This document shows positions 8,881 to 17,127 of a DNA stretch of 64,000 nucleotides, in pieces. The notes beneath the pieces are model-generated. The model made no database searches. It was not told the origin of the DNA and worked only from the letters and a program-made list of their open reading frames with translations. Source of the stretch: CAUZIZ01 sp965218775 (GTDB lineage: Bacteria; Acidobacteriota; UBA6911; RPQK01; JAJDTT01); contig CBDCLS010000006.1 of the NCBI GenBank assembly GCA_965218775.1, positions 496,001-560,000 of the forward strand, read 5' to 3'. The translations under genes were made by a program, and so were the position numbers. Every line of letters starts with the position of its first letter. Position 1 is the stretch's first letter.

Positions 8881-11532
8881 GTGTTGATCGGCCAAAGCAT
8901 CTCGCACTATCGCATCCTGGAGAAACTCGGTGAAGGTGGTATGGGTGAGGTGTATCTGGCCCAGGACACCGGACCCCTCGATCGCAAGGTCGCCCTCAAA
9001 TTCCCCTCCCAGGAAATGCAGCAGGACGAAGCGGCCCAGAAACGCTTTCTGCGGGAGGCAAGATCCGCAGCAGCTCTGGATCACCCCTACGTTTGCCACA
9101 TCCATGAGGTTGGGGAAGGTGGAGATCAGTCCTTCATCTCGATGGAGTACATAGCAGGGCAGACCCTGAAGGACCGGCTGGCCAAGGGTCCACTGGAACT
9201 GAGAGATGCCCTCCAGAAGGCCACCGAGATTGCCGAGGCCCTGGAGGCTGCCCACAAGCAGAACATCGTCCACAGAGATCTGAAGCCCGCCAACATCATG
9301 CTCACGCCGGAAGGGCACGTGAAGGTGATGGACTTTGGTTTGGCCAAGCGGCTGACTCCGGCAGAGGGACCGGAGAGTCAGGAAAACACCCTGAGCAGCA
9401 GCCTGACCGCAACAGGTGCCACGCTGGGCACGCTGCCCTACATGTCCCCAGAGCAGGTACGAGGGCAGGAGGTGGATTCCCGGTCGGATATCTTCTCTTT
9501 TGGAGTGGTGTTCTACGAAATGCTTACAGGGGTTCATCCGTTCAAGAAAGACACCCCTGTGGAGACGGCGAATGCCATCCTCAAGGAAGTCCCCACCGCT
9601 GTCACCAGACATCTGGACAACACTCCGGTGCTCCTTCAGCACACGGTGAGGAAGATGCTGGTCAAGGAGCTGGATCGGCGCTACCAGTCTGTCCACGAGG
9701 TGCGGACTGATTTGGGAGACCTGATCAGTAGCGAGATCGCAGACTCAGGCGAGACTCAGGTTGAAACCGGTCCGGGTTCAGCAGCGGCCCAAAAAGGGAA
9801 GGTCCAATCAAGGTGGCGACAGGCAATGCTAGTAGTCGTAATTGCTCTACTGGCTCTAGCGACCGGTCTCCTCCTCGGCTTTGTTCTCTGGAACTTAGCG
9901 GACGACAGCCAACCGACACAGCCCACGGTTACTCGGTCATCTATTGTCCTTCCTGAGGGTGCGAGGCTTGGCATTCGTTCCTTAGCGCTATCACTCGATG
10001 GCAGCGAGTTGGTTTTCGGTGCCAGTCGAGGGGGCACCAGGCAGTTGTACTTGCGCACGCTGGATCAACTGGAGTCCAGGCCGATCCCCCATACCGAAGG
10101 TTCCGAGGATCCTTTCATTTCTCCCGACGGAAAGTGGGTGGGCTTCTTTAACCGTGATGAGCACACATTGAAGAAAGTGTCCTTGATGGGTGGAACGCCC
10201 CAGACCCTCTGTGAAGTGACGATCCCCCGAGGCGGCAGTTGGGGTCAGGATGGCACGATCGTTTTCGGACAAAGGCCCGGACTCTGGAGGGTCTCAGCGG
10301 CAGGGGGCACCGCTGAGGAACTGACCGGACTCGAGGATTATCAGCCCCAGATTCTACCCGGGGGTAAGGCAGTGGTATTCAGCCCCTTTCGGGAAGGAGC
10401 ATGGAGTATCGGGGTGCTGTCTCTGGAAACGGGCGAGGAGAAGATCCTCATCCAGCGTGGCTTGTACCCGCGTTATGTGCCCACTGGCCACCTGATCTAC
10501 GCCTTGGACGGAGAGCTGCTGGCGGCCCCCTTCGATCTGGAAACCCTCAAGGTGACGGGAGCCTCTACACCGGTGTTGGAGGGGCTCTGGACGCCCGCCG
10601 GTCTGGAGCAGTACACCCTATCGGAGAGCGGAACGCTGGCCTATGTTCCCAATCCGGCAAGCAGTGGGAACACACTGGTCTGGGTAGATCGCCAGGGCGA
10701 GCAACAGCCAGTCACGGAAATGAGGCGAGACTTCTCCTCCGTTCGCTTTTCGCCCAATGGGAAGCATCTGGCCGTGACATTGGGATCCTTCTTGCAAGAC
10801 CCTGAGGTCTGGATCTATGAAATAGCCCGAGGGATCTTGAGTCCGTTGACGACGGGATCGACTCCTATTTGGAATCCTGACGGCACTCGAGTCGCATTCG
10901 CTCGGTGGGGCAGTCAGCCCGGTCTCTTTTGGATAGCAGCGGATGGCAGTGGTAAGGCCGAGCAACTCACGAAACTCACGAAGGGGAGTTGGCACTCACC
11001 CTTCTCCTGGTCTCCCGAGGGTAATATATTGGCGTTTGGACAGTTCAGCCCCTCAACACACATGGACACTTGGCTGCTTCCCCTCGGAGGTGAGCCCCAG
11101 CCCTTTGTTGCCACCGAGTTTACGGAAGTTGTGCCGATGTTCTCGCCGGACGGTCGCTGGATTGCCTTTTCCTCCAACCGCTCGGGCCGAATGGAGGTGT
11201 ACGTTAAAGCCTACCCGGAAGGGGGAGGGCTTGTGCAAATATCCACAGACGGCGGGAGGGCGCCCCTATGGGCGAACAGTGGCAGGGAGCTTTTCTATCG
11301 GAACGGGGACAAGGTGATGGTGGTCTCCATCCAAACCGGGCCCACGCTTAAAGCGGAAGCCCCGAGACTGCTGTTTACCTATCCGGAAGGTTCTTCGGCC
11401 TGGTATGTGTCTTACGACATCGCACCGGACGACCAGCGGTTCGTGTTCATCCAGCAGGGGAGGCCGACCCACATCAACATCGTCCTCAACTGGTTCGAGG
11501 AACTCAAGCGGCTGGTGCCCGCTGGGAATTGA
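8881..11532 (+). CDS. Membrane Ser/Thr protein kinase with PD40/TolB propeller
   Basis: 883 residues. The N-terminal PknB-like kinase domain (~8-275) has the glycine loop LGEGGMGEVY, KVALKF (ATP-binding Lys), HRDLKPAN (H131, D133), DFGLAK (D151) and GTLPYMSPEQ. One membrane helix lies at ~316-338 (VVVIALLALATGLLLGFVLW). An extracytoplasmic beta-propeller follows with repeated SPDGKWVGF and SPDGRWIAF blades. The kinase would act in the cytoplasm and the propeller would sense an external ligand. Start GTG or TTG (8881/8884) is set by the conserved leader and the IGQSISHYRILEKLGEGG start shared with the 58106 kinase. Substrate unknown. Confidence 0.92.
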   Translation: MLIGQSISHYRILEKLGEGGMGEVYLAQDTGPLDRKVALKFPSQEMQQDEAAQKRFLREARSAAALDHPYVCHIHEVGEGGDQSFISMEYIAGQTLKDRLAKGPLELRDALQKATEIAEALEAAHKQNIVHRDLKPANIMLTPEGHVKVMDFGLAKRLTPAEGPESQENTLSSSLTATGATLGTLPYMSPEQVRGQEVDSRSDIFSFGVVFYEMLTGVHPFKKDTPVETANAILKEVPTAVTRHLDNTPVLLQHTVRKMLVKELDRRYQSVHEVRTDLGDLISSEIADSGETQVETGPGSAAAQKGKVQSRWRQAMLVVVIALLALATGLLLGFVLWNLADDSQPTQPTVTRSSIVLPEGARLGIRSLALSLDGSELVFGASRGGTRQLYLRTLDQLESRPIPHTEGSEDPFISPDGKWVGFFNRDEHTLKKVSLMGGTPQTLCEVTIPRGGSWGQDGTIVFGQRPGLWRVSAAGGTAEELTGLEDYQPQILPGGKAVVFSPFREGAWSIGVLSLETGEEKILIQRGLYPRYVPTGHLIYALDGELLAAPFDLETLKVTGASTPVLEGLWTPAGLEQYTLSESGTLAYVPNPASSGNTLVWVDRQGEQQPVTEMRRDFSSVRFSPNGKHLAVTLGSFLQDPEVWIYEIARGILSPLTTGSTPIWNPDGTRVAFARWGSQPGLFWIAADGSGKAEQLTKLTKGSWHSPFSWSPEGNILAFGQFSPSTHMDTWLLPLGGEPQPFVATEFTEVVPMFSPDGRWIAFSSNRSGRMEVYVKAYPEGGGLVQISTDGGRAPLWANSGRELFYRNGDKVMVVSIQTGPTLKAEAPRLLFTYPEGSSAWYVSYDIAPDDQRFVFIQQGRPTHINIVLNWFEELKRLVPAGN

Positions 11533-11533
11533 G

Positions 11534-11905
11534 ATGATTGAGCAGACCAACCCCGGTTTGACTCGTACCCTGGGAGCCATCGTTGAACATCTGCCTCGGC
11601 TCCAGACGGTGCGCAAGCTGGACCTGGAACCGGGAGATTCTCTGTCGGTGAGAACCCGCAACTCGACCTACAGCATCCGCGTTCTCGGCGGGAATCTCTA
11701 TTCCATCTCCGGTGGCTGGTTCGGCCAGCAGGGCCTGTCCCCCTTCGAAACCAGCATCGCGGGATGTACCTGGGGAGGCCGTGCCATCCAGCCCGATCTG
11801 GTAGCCGCCTGCGGCCTGCACCTGGAGTTCGGCAATCAGGTCATCACCAGTGCCATCCAGGAGGTGAAGGTGGTCCGACTCCAGGGCGATCCCTGGATCA
11901 ACTGA
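11534..11905 (+). CDS. Small conserved protein between two kinases
   Basis: A 123-residue protein beginning MIEQTNPGLTRTLGAIVEHL, with an unbroken frame and one base between the upstream kinase stop and this ATG. It is therefore probably co-transcribed with, and translationally linked to, the kinase. It has no signal peptide or membrane helix. A glycine- and aromatic-rich middle (RVLGGNLYSISGGWFGQQGL) suggests a compact beta fold. The second kinase starts 38 bp downstream, so this may be a cytoplasmic partner or substrate of either kinase; that is inference from position. Family not recognised. Confidence 0.7.
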   Translation: MIEQTNPGLTRTLGAIVEHLPRLQTVRKLDLEPGDSLSVRTRNSTYSIRVLGGNLYSISGGWFGQQGLSPFETSIAGCTWGGRAIQPDLVAACGLHLEFGNQVITSAIQEVKVVRLQGDPWIN

Positions 11906-11943
11906 GGCTCATGCGAATGACCGTTTTCGGGAGCTGATCAGCC

Positions 11944-14634
11944 ATGATCGGTCAGACCCTTTCCCACTACAAGATCACCTCCAAACTCGGCGAAGGCGGC
12001 ATGGGAGAGGTGTACCGCGCCACCGACACCAAGCTCAACCGTGACGTGGCGCTGAAGGTCCTGCCTGAAGCCTTTGCTGCCGACCAGGAGCGCATGGCCC
12101 GCTTCTCCCGCGAAGCCCAGGTACTGGCGTCGCTGAATCATCCCAACATCGCCTCCATCTACGGCCTGGAAGATTCCGCCGCCAAGCACGCCCTGGTGTT
12201 GGAGCTGGTTGAAGGGGAGACCCTGGCCGACCGCATCGGCAGAGGTGCTCTTCCACTGGAGGAGAGCCTGAAGATTGCTCTCCAGATCGCTGAGGCGCTG
12301 GAAGCGGCGCACGAGAAAGGCATCATTCACCGGGATCTGAAACCGGCCAACGTGAAGATCACACCAGAAGAACAGGTGAAGGTCTTGGATTTTGGCCTCG
12401 CCAAGGCTCTAGAAGACGAGAGCCCCGCTACTGATCTCACCAGTTCACCTACACGAACAGGCACCGCTGTCGGCGTGATCATGGGGACAGCAGGTTACAT
12501 GAGCCCAGAGCAGGCCAGGGGGCAGGCTGTCGATAAACGGACCGACATCTGGGCTTACGGGTGTGTCCTGTATGAGGTGCTGACAGGGAGGCAGGCATTC
12601 GGCGGTGAGACCGTCACCGACATCCTGGGAGCGATTGTCCACAAGGAACCCGATTGGAAAGCATTGCCAGAGGAGACACCCTGGGCCATCCAAAGACTCC
12701 TCCGGCGATGCCTCCAAAAAGATCCCCATGACCGTCTACGTCACATTGGTGATGCCGGGATCGAAGTTCGAGAAACTCTCCGTGAACCTTTTGGTCTCAC
12801 CCCTGTTCCAGTTGCAGCACCCCTGCCCAGCTCATCCTGGCGACAAGGCATTCCCTGGTTCTTGTTCGGCATCATGACAATTGTCGCGTTGGCAGTGGCG
12901 CTGATCGATTCTGGTGAGGAACCCGCGCAATCACAGACAATGCATTTTCTCATCTCGCCGCCAGAGACAGTATCGCGTATGCATTATCTTCGCATTTCGC
13001 CTGATGGGAGACAGATCGTTTTTGATGGCCACGACGAAACTGCCAGGTCAGGGTCCCTCTGGGTCCAAAAGCTGGATTCACTGGGTTCCCCAATCGCCCA
13101 GAGGCTGGACGGTACGGATCTAGGTGGCTTCGCTTTTTGGTCTCCCGACTCCCGCTTCATTGGAGTCCTTGCCGAGGGCAAGTTAAAGAAAATCGATCCC
13201 TCAGGCGGACCTGCTGTCTCCCTCGCTGATGTTCCTGATGTTGGGTTCGGGACAGGGACCTGGAACCGGCAAGGGACAATCCTCTTCTCGGAGCTTGGAG
13301 GGCCGACGATGCAAGGAGGGCCGATCCAAGGTGTTTCTGCGGCAGGAGGTGAGGCGACAGCCATCACCCGACTCGATCAGTCGCGTCAGGAAGTGTCCCA
13401 TCGACACCCTTACTTCTTACCCGATGGTCGCCATTTTCTGTATGTGGCCCCGACCGCCGGGAGAGAGGATACCCGCATCTACGTCGGATCTTTAGACTCC
13501 AAGGAACGCAGGTTTCTGGTCAAGACTTCACCTTGGTCAAGGGTGGCGTACTCCCCACCTGGCTATCTGCTCTTTGTGCGTGCCGAGACACTGCTGGCCC
13601 AGCGCTTTGATGTCATTCAGTTGGAAGTGTCAGGCGAACCCTTCCCCCTCGCCGAACAAATGGGACGCGAATCTTCCTTCTCCGTTTCAGAGAACGGTGT
13701 GTTGGCGTATCAGGCTGCTAGCCAAAATGGTCAGCTCGTGTGGCGGGATCGATCGGGGAAGCTGCTCGGGACCGTGGTTGAACCCGGAATCTACAGACAC
13801 GTTGACCTCTCGAGGGATGAAAAGCGGGTAGCCGTCGCCAGAAGGGAGGGTGCCGCCTCGGGATCAGACGTTTGGTTGCTTGAACTGTCGACAGGTATCT
13901 TCTCTCGATTCACGTTCGATCCAGCTGACGATTCTAACCCCAGCTGGTCTCCGGACGGACGCCGTCTAGCCTTTCGATCCAGCCGCAATGGCCCCTCAAA
14001 CCTCTTCCAGAAAAACGTAGGGGCTAGTGAGCCGGAACTTCTGTTGGAATCCGAGTTTGCCCTGAGGATGGATGCGTTCCGTCTCGCCCCCAAGGCCTGG
14101 TCCCAGGACGACGACATCCTTTTTCTCTCCTACGAGGCCAAGGGTTCTTCGCTTTATGCTTTAAGCCTGGGCGAAGAAGGGAAAGGAGAACCGAGGGTCC
14201 TGCTTGAGGATTCGCGTGGGAAGAACGGTTTCCGAATCTCTCCGGATGAAAAATGGATCTCGTACCACTCCCAAGAGTCCGGGAGACGCGAAGTGTACAT
14301 AGCCGCCTTCCCGGGCTTCTCTAACGAACGGCAGGTATCCAGAGATGGTGGTGTCCAGGCCCGGTGGAGAGGAGATGGCAAGGAGCTATTCTTCCTTCAA
14401 CTCGACAGAAAACTGATGTCAGTTGAAGTAAAGGAGGAGGCTATTCTAGAGACGGGCATTCCCAAGGTCCTCTTCGAGGCACGTGCCAGTTTGTTCCCCA
14501 ATCATCAATACTGCGCTGCCAGCGACGGTCAGAGATTCCTGTTCATTGAACCGGTGGACGAGAAGGTTGAACCTATCCATGTGGTCCTCAACTGGTTCGA
14601 AGAGCTGAAGCCGTTGGTGCCGACAGGGGAGTAA
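11944..14634 (+). CDS. Membrane Ser/Thr protein kinase with PD40/TolB propeller (second copy)
   Basis: 896 residues with the same layout as the 8881 kinase but clearly diverged. Kinase motifs: LGEGGMGEVYRATD, DVALKVLPE, HRDLKPAN (H129, D131), DFGLAK (D149), GTAGYMSPEQ. One membrane helix lies at ~303-323 (WFLFGIMTIVALAVAL). A PD40 propeller (ISPDGRQIVFDG, SPDGRRLAFRSSRNG and others) makes up the C-terminal half and ends with the shared NWFEELKPLVPTGE. The gene lies 38 bp after the small gene at 11534, so the three form a likely operon. The ATG start is preceded by GGGAGC. The outside-sensing, inside-phosphorylating arrangement is inferred from topology. Confidence 0.92.
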   Translation: MIGQTLSHYKITSKLGEGGMGEVYRATDTKLNRDVALKVLPEAFAADQERMARFSREAQVLASLNHPNIASIYGLEDSAAKHALVLELVEGETLADRIGRGALPLEESLKIALQIAEALEAAHEKGIIHRDLKPANVKITPEEQVKVLDFGLAKALEDESPATDLTSSPTRTGTAVGVIMGTAGYMSPEQARGQAVDKRTDIWAYGCVLYEVLTGRQAFGGETVTDILGAIVHKEPDWKALPEETPWAIQRLLRRCLQKDPHDRLRHIGDAGIEVRETLREPFGLTPVPVAAPLPSSSWRQGIPWFLFGIMTIVALAVALIDSGEEPAQSQTMHFLISPPETVSRMHYLRISPDGRQIVFDGHDETARSGSLWVQKLDSLGSPIAQRLDGTDLGGFAFWSPDSRFIGVLAEGKLKKIDPSGGPAVSLADVPDVGFGTGTWNRQGTILFSELGGPTMQGGPIQGVSAAGGEATAITRLDQSRQEVSHRHPYFLPDGRHFLYVAPTAGREDTRIYVGSLDSKERRFLVKTSPWSRVAYSPPGYLLFVRAETLLAQRFDVIQLEVSGEPFPLAEQMGRESSFSVSENGVLAYQAASQNGQLVWRDRSGKLLGTVVEPGIYRHVDLSRDEKRVAVARREGAASGSDVWLLELSTGIFSRFTFDPADDSNPSWSPDGRRLAFRSSRNGPSNLFQKNVGASEPELLLESEFALRMDAFRLAPKAWSQDDDILFLSYEAKGSSLYALSLGEEGKGEPRVLLEDSRGKNGFRISPDEKWISYHSQESGRREVYIAAFPGFSNERQVSRDGGVQARWRGDGKELFFLQLDRKLMSVEVKEEAILETGIPKVLFEARASLFPNHQYCAASDGQRFLFIEPVDEKVEPIHVVLNWFEELKPLVPTGE

Positions 14635-14762
14635 CTGGACCTCCGTATTGTAGGGTTGCTTGGTGTGAATCGACTGGTACTTCCGGACCTATTGGTAGAA
14701 ATTGAAGCCCTCGCGGGCGTATAGGAACACCCTTCAGGTTCAACTCGATGTCCGCTTTTGGC

Positions 14763-14905
14763 CTGAGGCTGTGTGAAAAGTCCAAAACCTCTTTGATTTA
14801 GGGGTCTCTTTACCCTTCCTACGACGGAGATCGTGGCTTACACGCGATCCTATGAAGTCAAAATTTCAAATCCGAAATCATGAATGACTTTTCACACAGC
14901 CTCAG
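14763..14905. mobile_element. 143-bp MITE-like element with 20-bp inverted ends
   Basis: The ends 14763-14782 and 14886-14905 are perfect inverted repeats beginning CTGAGGCTGTGTGAAAAG. The interior has no gene. It interrupts an R1 repeat: R1-like sequence (GATGTCCGCTT) precedes it and GCGGTCGTTCATTCGACG follows. The same GAGGCTGTGTGAAAA tip recurs beside another R1 copy at 26413. No target duplication is evident. Confidence 0.65.
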
Positions 14906-14911
14906 CCTGGT

Positions 14912-14978
14912 AGCGGTCGTTCATTCGACGTTTCCGGGGAAAATCTGCATGTCGGCTTGTAGGCGTCATGAGACGGTC
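14912..14978. repeat. R1 dispersed repeat
   Basis: Contains the family signature GCGGTCGTTCATTCGACG followed by TTTCCGGGGAAAATCTG and GTCGGCTTGTAGGCG. It directly abuts the MITE-like element on its right side. Confidence 0.55.
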
Positions 14979-14990
14979 GGCATTAGCCCC

Positions 14991-15617
14991 CTATGCTTCG
15001 GTTTGTTCGGCTATTTCCAGCGCATCATCCACCTCAATGCCCAAATAACGAACGGTGCTTTTGAGCTTCTTGTGCCCGAGTAAAAGCTGCACAGCCCTGA
15101 GGTTTTTGGTTCGTCGGTAGACCAGGGATGCTTTGGTTCTGCGCAGTGAATGGGTTCCATAGGCTGCTGGATCGAGTCCGATCGTGGCTACCCAGGATTC
15201 GACGATGCGAGCGTACTGCCGTGCTGAAATGTGGGGCGACTGATGTAACCGACTCGGGAACAGATGATCTGATGAACCGAGATTTGCGCGCCGAATCCAG
15301 TCCGAGACCGCTTGCCGAGTTTGTTCAGTGATTTCAAACTGAACAGGCCGCCCCGTCTTCTGTTGCATCACCGTTGCGCGGGATGCCACCTGGTCGCCTT
15401 GAGAGATATCAGATACTCTCAATCTGAGCAGATCGCAGGCCCGGAGCTTACTGTCTATGGCTAGATTGAACAGCGCCAAGTCCCGATGCTTCTTACCGAT
15501 CTGTAGGTGAATTCGTATCGCCCAGATCTCCTTGAGCTTCAGCGGAGGCTTCTGACCCACCAGTTTGCCTTTGTTCCAGGGTGCTTTCTTCGGTTTGTGT
15601 TGAAATAAAGAATACAT
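14991..15617 (-). CDS. Tyrosine recombinase / phage-type integrase (short form)
   Basis: 208 residues containing essentially only the catalytic domain. The Arg is in SKLRACDLLRLRVSD, the His-x-x-Arg box is HSLRRTK, the second His is in LLGHKKLKST and the nucleophilic Tyr is in VRYLGIEVDDA. These are the residues that cleave and rejoin DNA in this superfamily. The N-terminal core-binding domain is very short (WNKGKLVGQKPPLKLKEIW), as in stand-alone integrases found in many proteobacteria. Start ATG 15617 follows AGGAGT; a longer frame begins at 15653. No attachment site could be tied to it. It lies beside a MITE-like element and R1 repeat but may be independent of both. Confidence 0.85.
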   Translation of the reverse strand: MYSLFQHKPKKAPWNKGKLVGQKPPLKLKEIWAIRIHLQIGKKHRDLALFNLAIDSKLRACDLLRLRVSDISQGDQVASRATVMQQKTGRPVQFEITEQTRQAVSDWIRRANLGSSDHLFPSRLHQSPHISARQYARIVESWVATIGLDPAAYGTHSLRRTKASLVYRRTKNLRAVQLLLGHKKLKSTVRYLGIEVDDALEIAEQTEA

Positions 15618-15818
15618 GCTTGACTCCTTTCTGTTGAATAGACGGCAGATCATGCATCCTCTGTGGCTGTACGAGGTCGGGAACTGTCAGTGGAGCATTC
15701 TTCGAGCGAAATGTTGGGACCGACCCGAAGCGGTCATTTGACCCGATGTCGGTGGTCCTCATGTTAGGAGCAGCTTCGCCGCAGATCCGCTAGGTGGCCC
15801 AAAAGAGGAGCGCGAGAC

Positions 15819-16187
15819 ATGAGCGAATCTAGAAAAGTGCAACATATTAGTCTGAGTGATGCCTCGAAGATGGGCCCCCGCCATCGGGAAATCTCGCGGT
15901 TCCAGTTTTCTCCTCGGATGCGCTGTTGCTGGAGCTATACGAACCAGAGGGCGTTGATCCTCAGAAGCCCCAGACTCGTGACGAGGTGTACATTGTTGCG
16001 CGAGGTGACGGGTACTTCTTCGATGGCGAGCTGCGTCACTCTGTTGGCGTGGGTTCACTTCATCTTTGTGCCGGCAGGACAACAGCACCGGTTCGAGGAT
16101 TTTTCAAAACACTTTGCCGTTTGGGTTTTCTTTTTCGGGCCTGAAGGAGGCGAGGCCACGCAAACAGAAGCTAGGCGGAGCGTATGA
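15819..16187 (+). pseudogene. Cupin-domain gene with two compensating frameshifts
   Basis: One frame stays open for 122 codons, but cupin homology jumps frames. Residues MSESRKVQHISLSDAS are in frame 1. Then EDGPPPSGNLAVPVF, LLELYEPEG, RDEVYIVARGDGYFFDGELR lie in frame 2, and FVPAGQQHRFEDFSKHF, AVWVFFFGPEGGE return to frame 1. The metal-site pattern of small cupins (HxH-like region, E, H in PAGQQHRFEDF) is visible only when the frames are combined. Two single-base changes near 15868 and 16050 would explain this. The long open frame would encode a scrambled middle, so a working product is unlikely unless these are sequencing errors. Confidence 0.65.
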
Positions 16188-16212
16188 CCGTCCGTGCTGC
16201 CAGAGGAACGAC

Positions 16213-16773
16213 ATGACTGAGCGACAGGAGGTGCAGTACGCGCGCTTCGCCGTCGTCTGCTTCGTAGACGAGGCCACATCCGGTGTCATCCAAGAGCTAC
16301 GACGCCTGATTCCGCCCCGAATTGCGGTGATGTCTGCCCATGTAACCGTGAGAGGATCCTTCGTTGAGCCCGCCTGTTTACGGACTATTGAGCAGCGTAT
16401 CGCACGCGAGGTGCGATGCTCTGGTCCATTGCAGGTTCCAGTTAGTGAGGTGTCTGTTCAGGCCACGCATGTCGAACTCAGGTTAGTGCCGACCCAGGCA
16501 TTGACTGCCGTGCATGACCGTCTCTATGCTGTCTTGGCCGATGTTGTCCGAGACGTCTACGGAGACAAGCCTGGTGCCGGGTACCATCCGCACATGACGG
16601 TCTTCTATGATTTAACGCCGGAAGATCGCATGCAGGCCCTGGAAGTCATTCCGGCGTTGCGAAAGATACGCGCTTTGGCTTTGAACTCAGTTAGCCTGGT
16701 TGGTCGTGTCGGTAGTAGTCGGGACGGGTACTGGGAGGAGGTACGATCTTTCCCACTTGGCCAGTGTTGCTGA
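16213..16773 (+). CDS. 2H phosphoesterase / 2'-5' RNA ligase-like protein
   Basis: 186 residues with the two hallmark His-x-Thr tetrapeptides of the 2H phosphoesterase superfamily: HVTVRGSF (~residue 43) and HPHMTVFYDL (~residue 132), spaced as in LigT/ThpR-like enzymes. Members open or form 2',3'-cyclic or 2'-5' phosphodiester bonds on RNA ends or small nucleotides; the substrate here is unknown. ATG 16213 starts 26 bp after the cupin remnant. It sits alone, followed by R1 repeat DNA, so no pathway can be read from neighbours. Confidence 0.8.
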   Translation: MTERQEVQYARFAVVCFVDEATSGVIQELRRLIPPRIAVMSAHVTVRGSFVEPACLRTIEQRIAREVRCSGPLQVPVSEVSVQATHVELRLVPTQALTAVHDRLYAVLADVVRDVYGDKPGAGYHPHMTVFYDLTPEDRMQALEVIPALRKIRALALNSVSLVGRVGSSRDGYWEEVRSFPLGQCC

Positions 16774-16796
16774 CCGCGTCTGCCTGCCGAGGATCT

Positions 16797-16975
16797 CGTA
16801 ACGCTGAACGTCGGCTTTTAGGTGCGGAAGCTGCCGTCAGATTTGATCGCCATCGAGGGACCGGAAACGCCTAGAAGCAGCCAGTCAGATTCTCTCTGGA
16901 AACGTCGAATGAACGACCGCTAACGGGGTCAGAGCAGTCATTCCAAGCGGTCATGCGACCACAAAGCTTGTGGCT
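16797..16975. repeat. R1 dispersed repeat (long copy)
   Basis: Carries GAACGTCGGCTTTTAGG, GGAAACGTCGAATGAACG and a downstream block with GGTCATGCGACCAC and AAGCTTGTGGCTGA. The latter block recurs, inverted, at about 26315-26350, so the unit extends beyond 150 bp. From here to 17127 nothing else is recognisable. Confidence 0.6.
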
Positions 16976-17127
16976 GAAAAGAATGGGTCGGCCTTTCGAG
17001 AAACAAGGATAAGGCTGGCAGTTTCAAGCAAGCGACCAGCTCCGCAGCAAACGACATTGGGAGTGTCAGCGGAAAAGGCAGGGCCTGGAGACCGAACCCA
17101 CATCCAGGTGGCAAATAGAGGGTCCCC

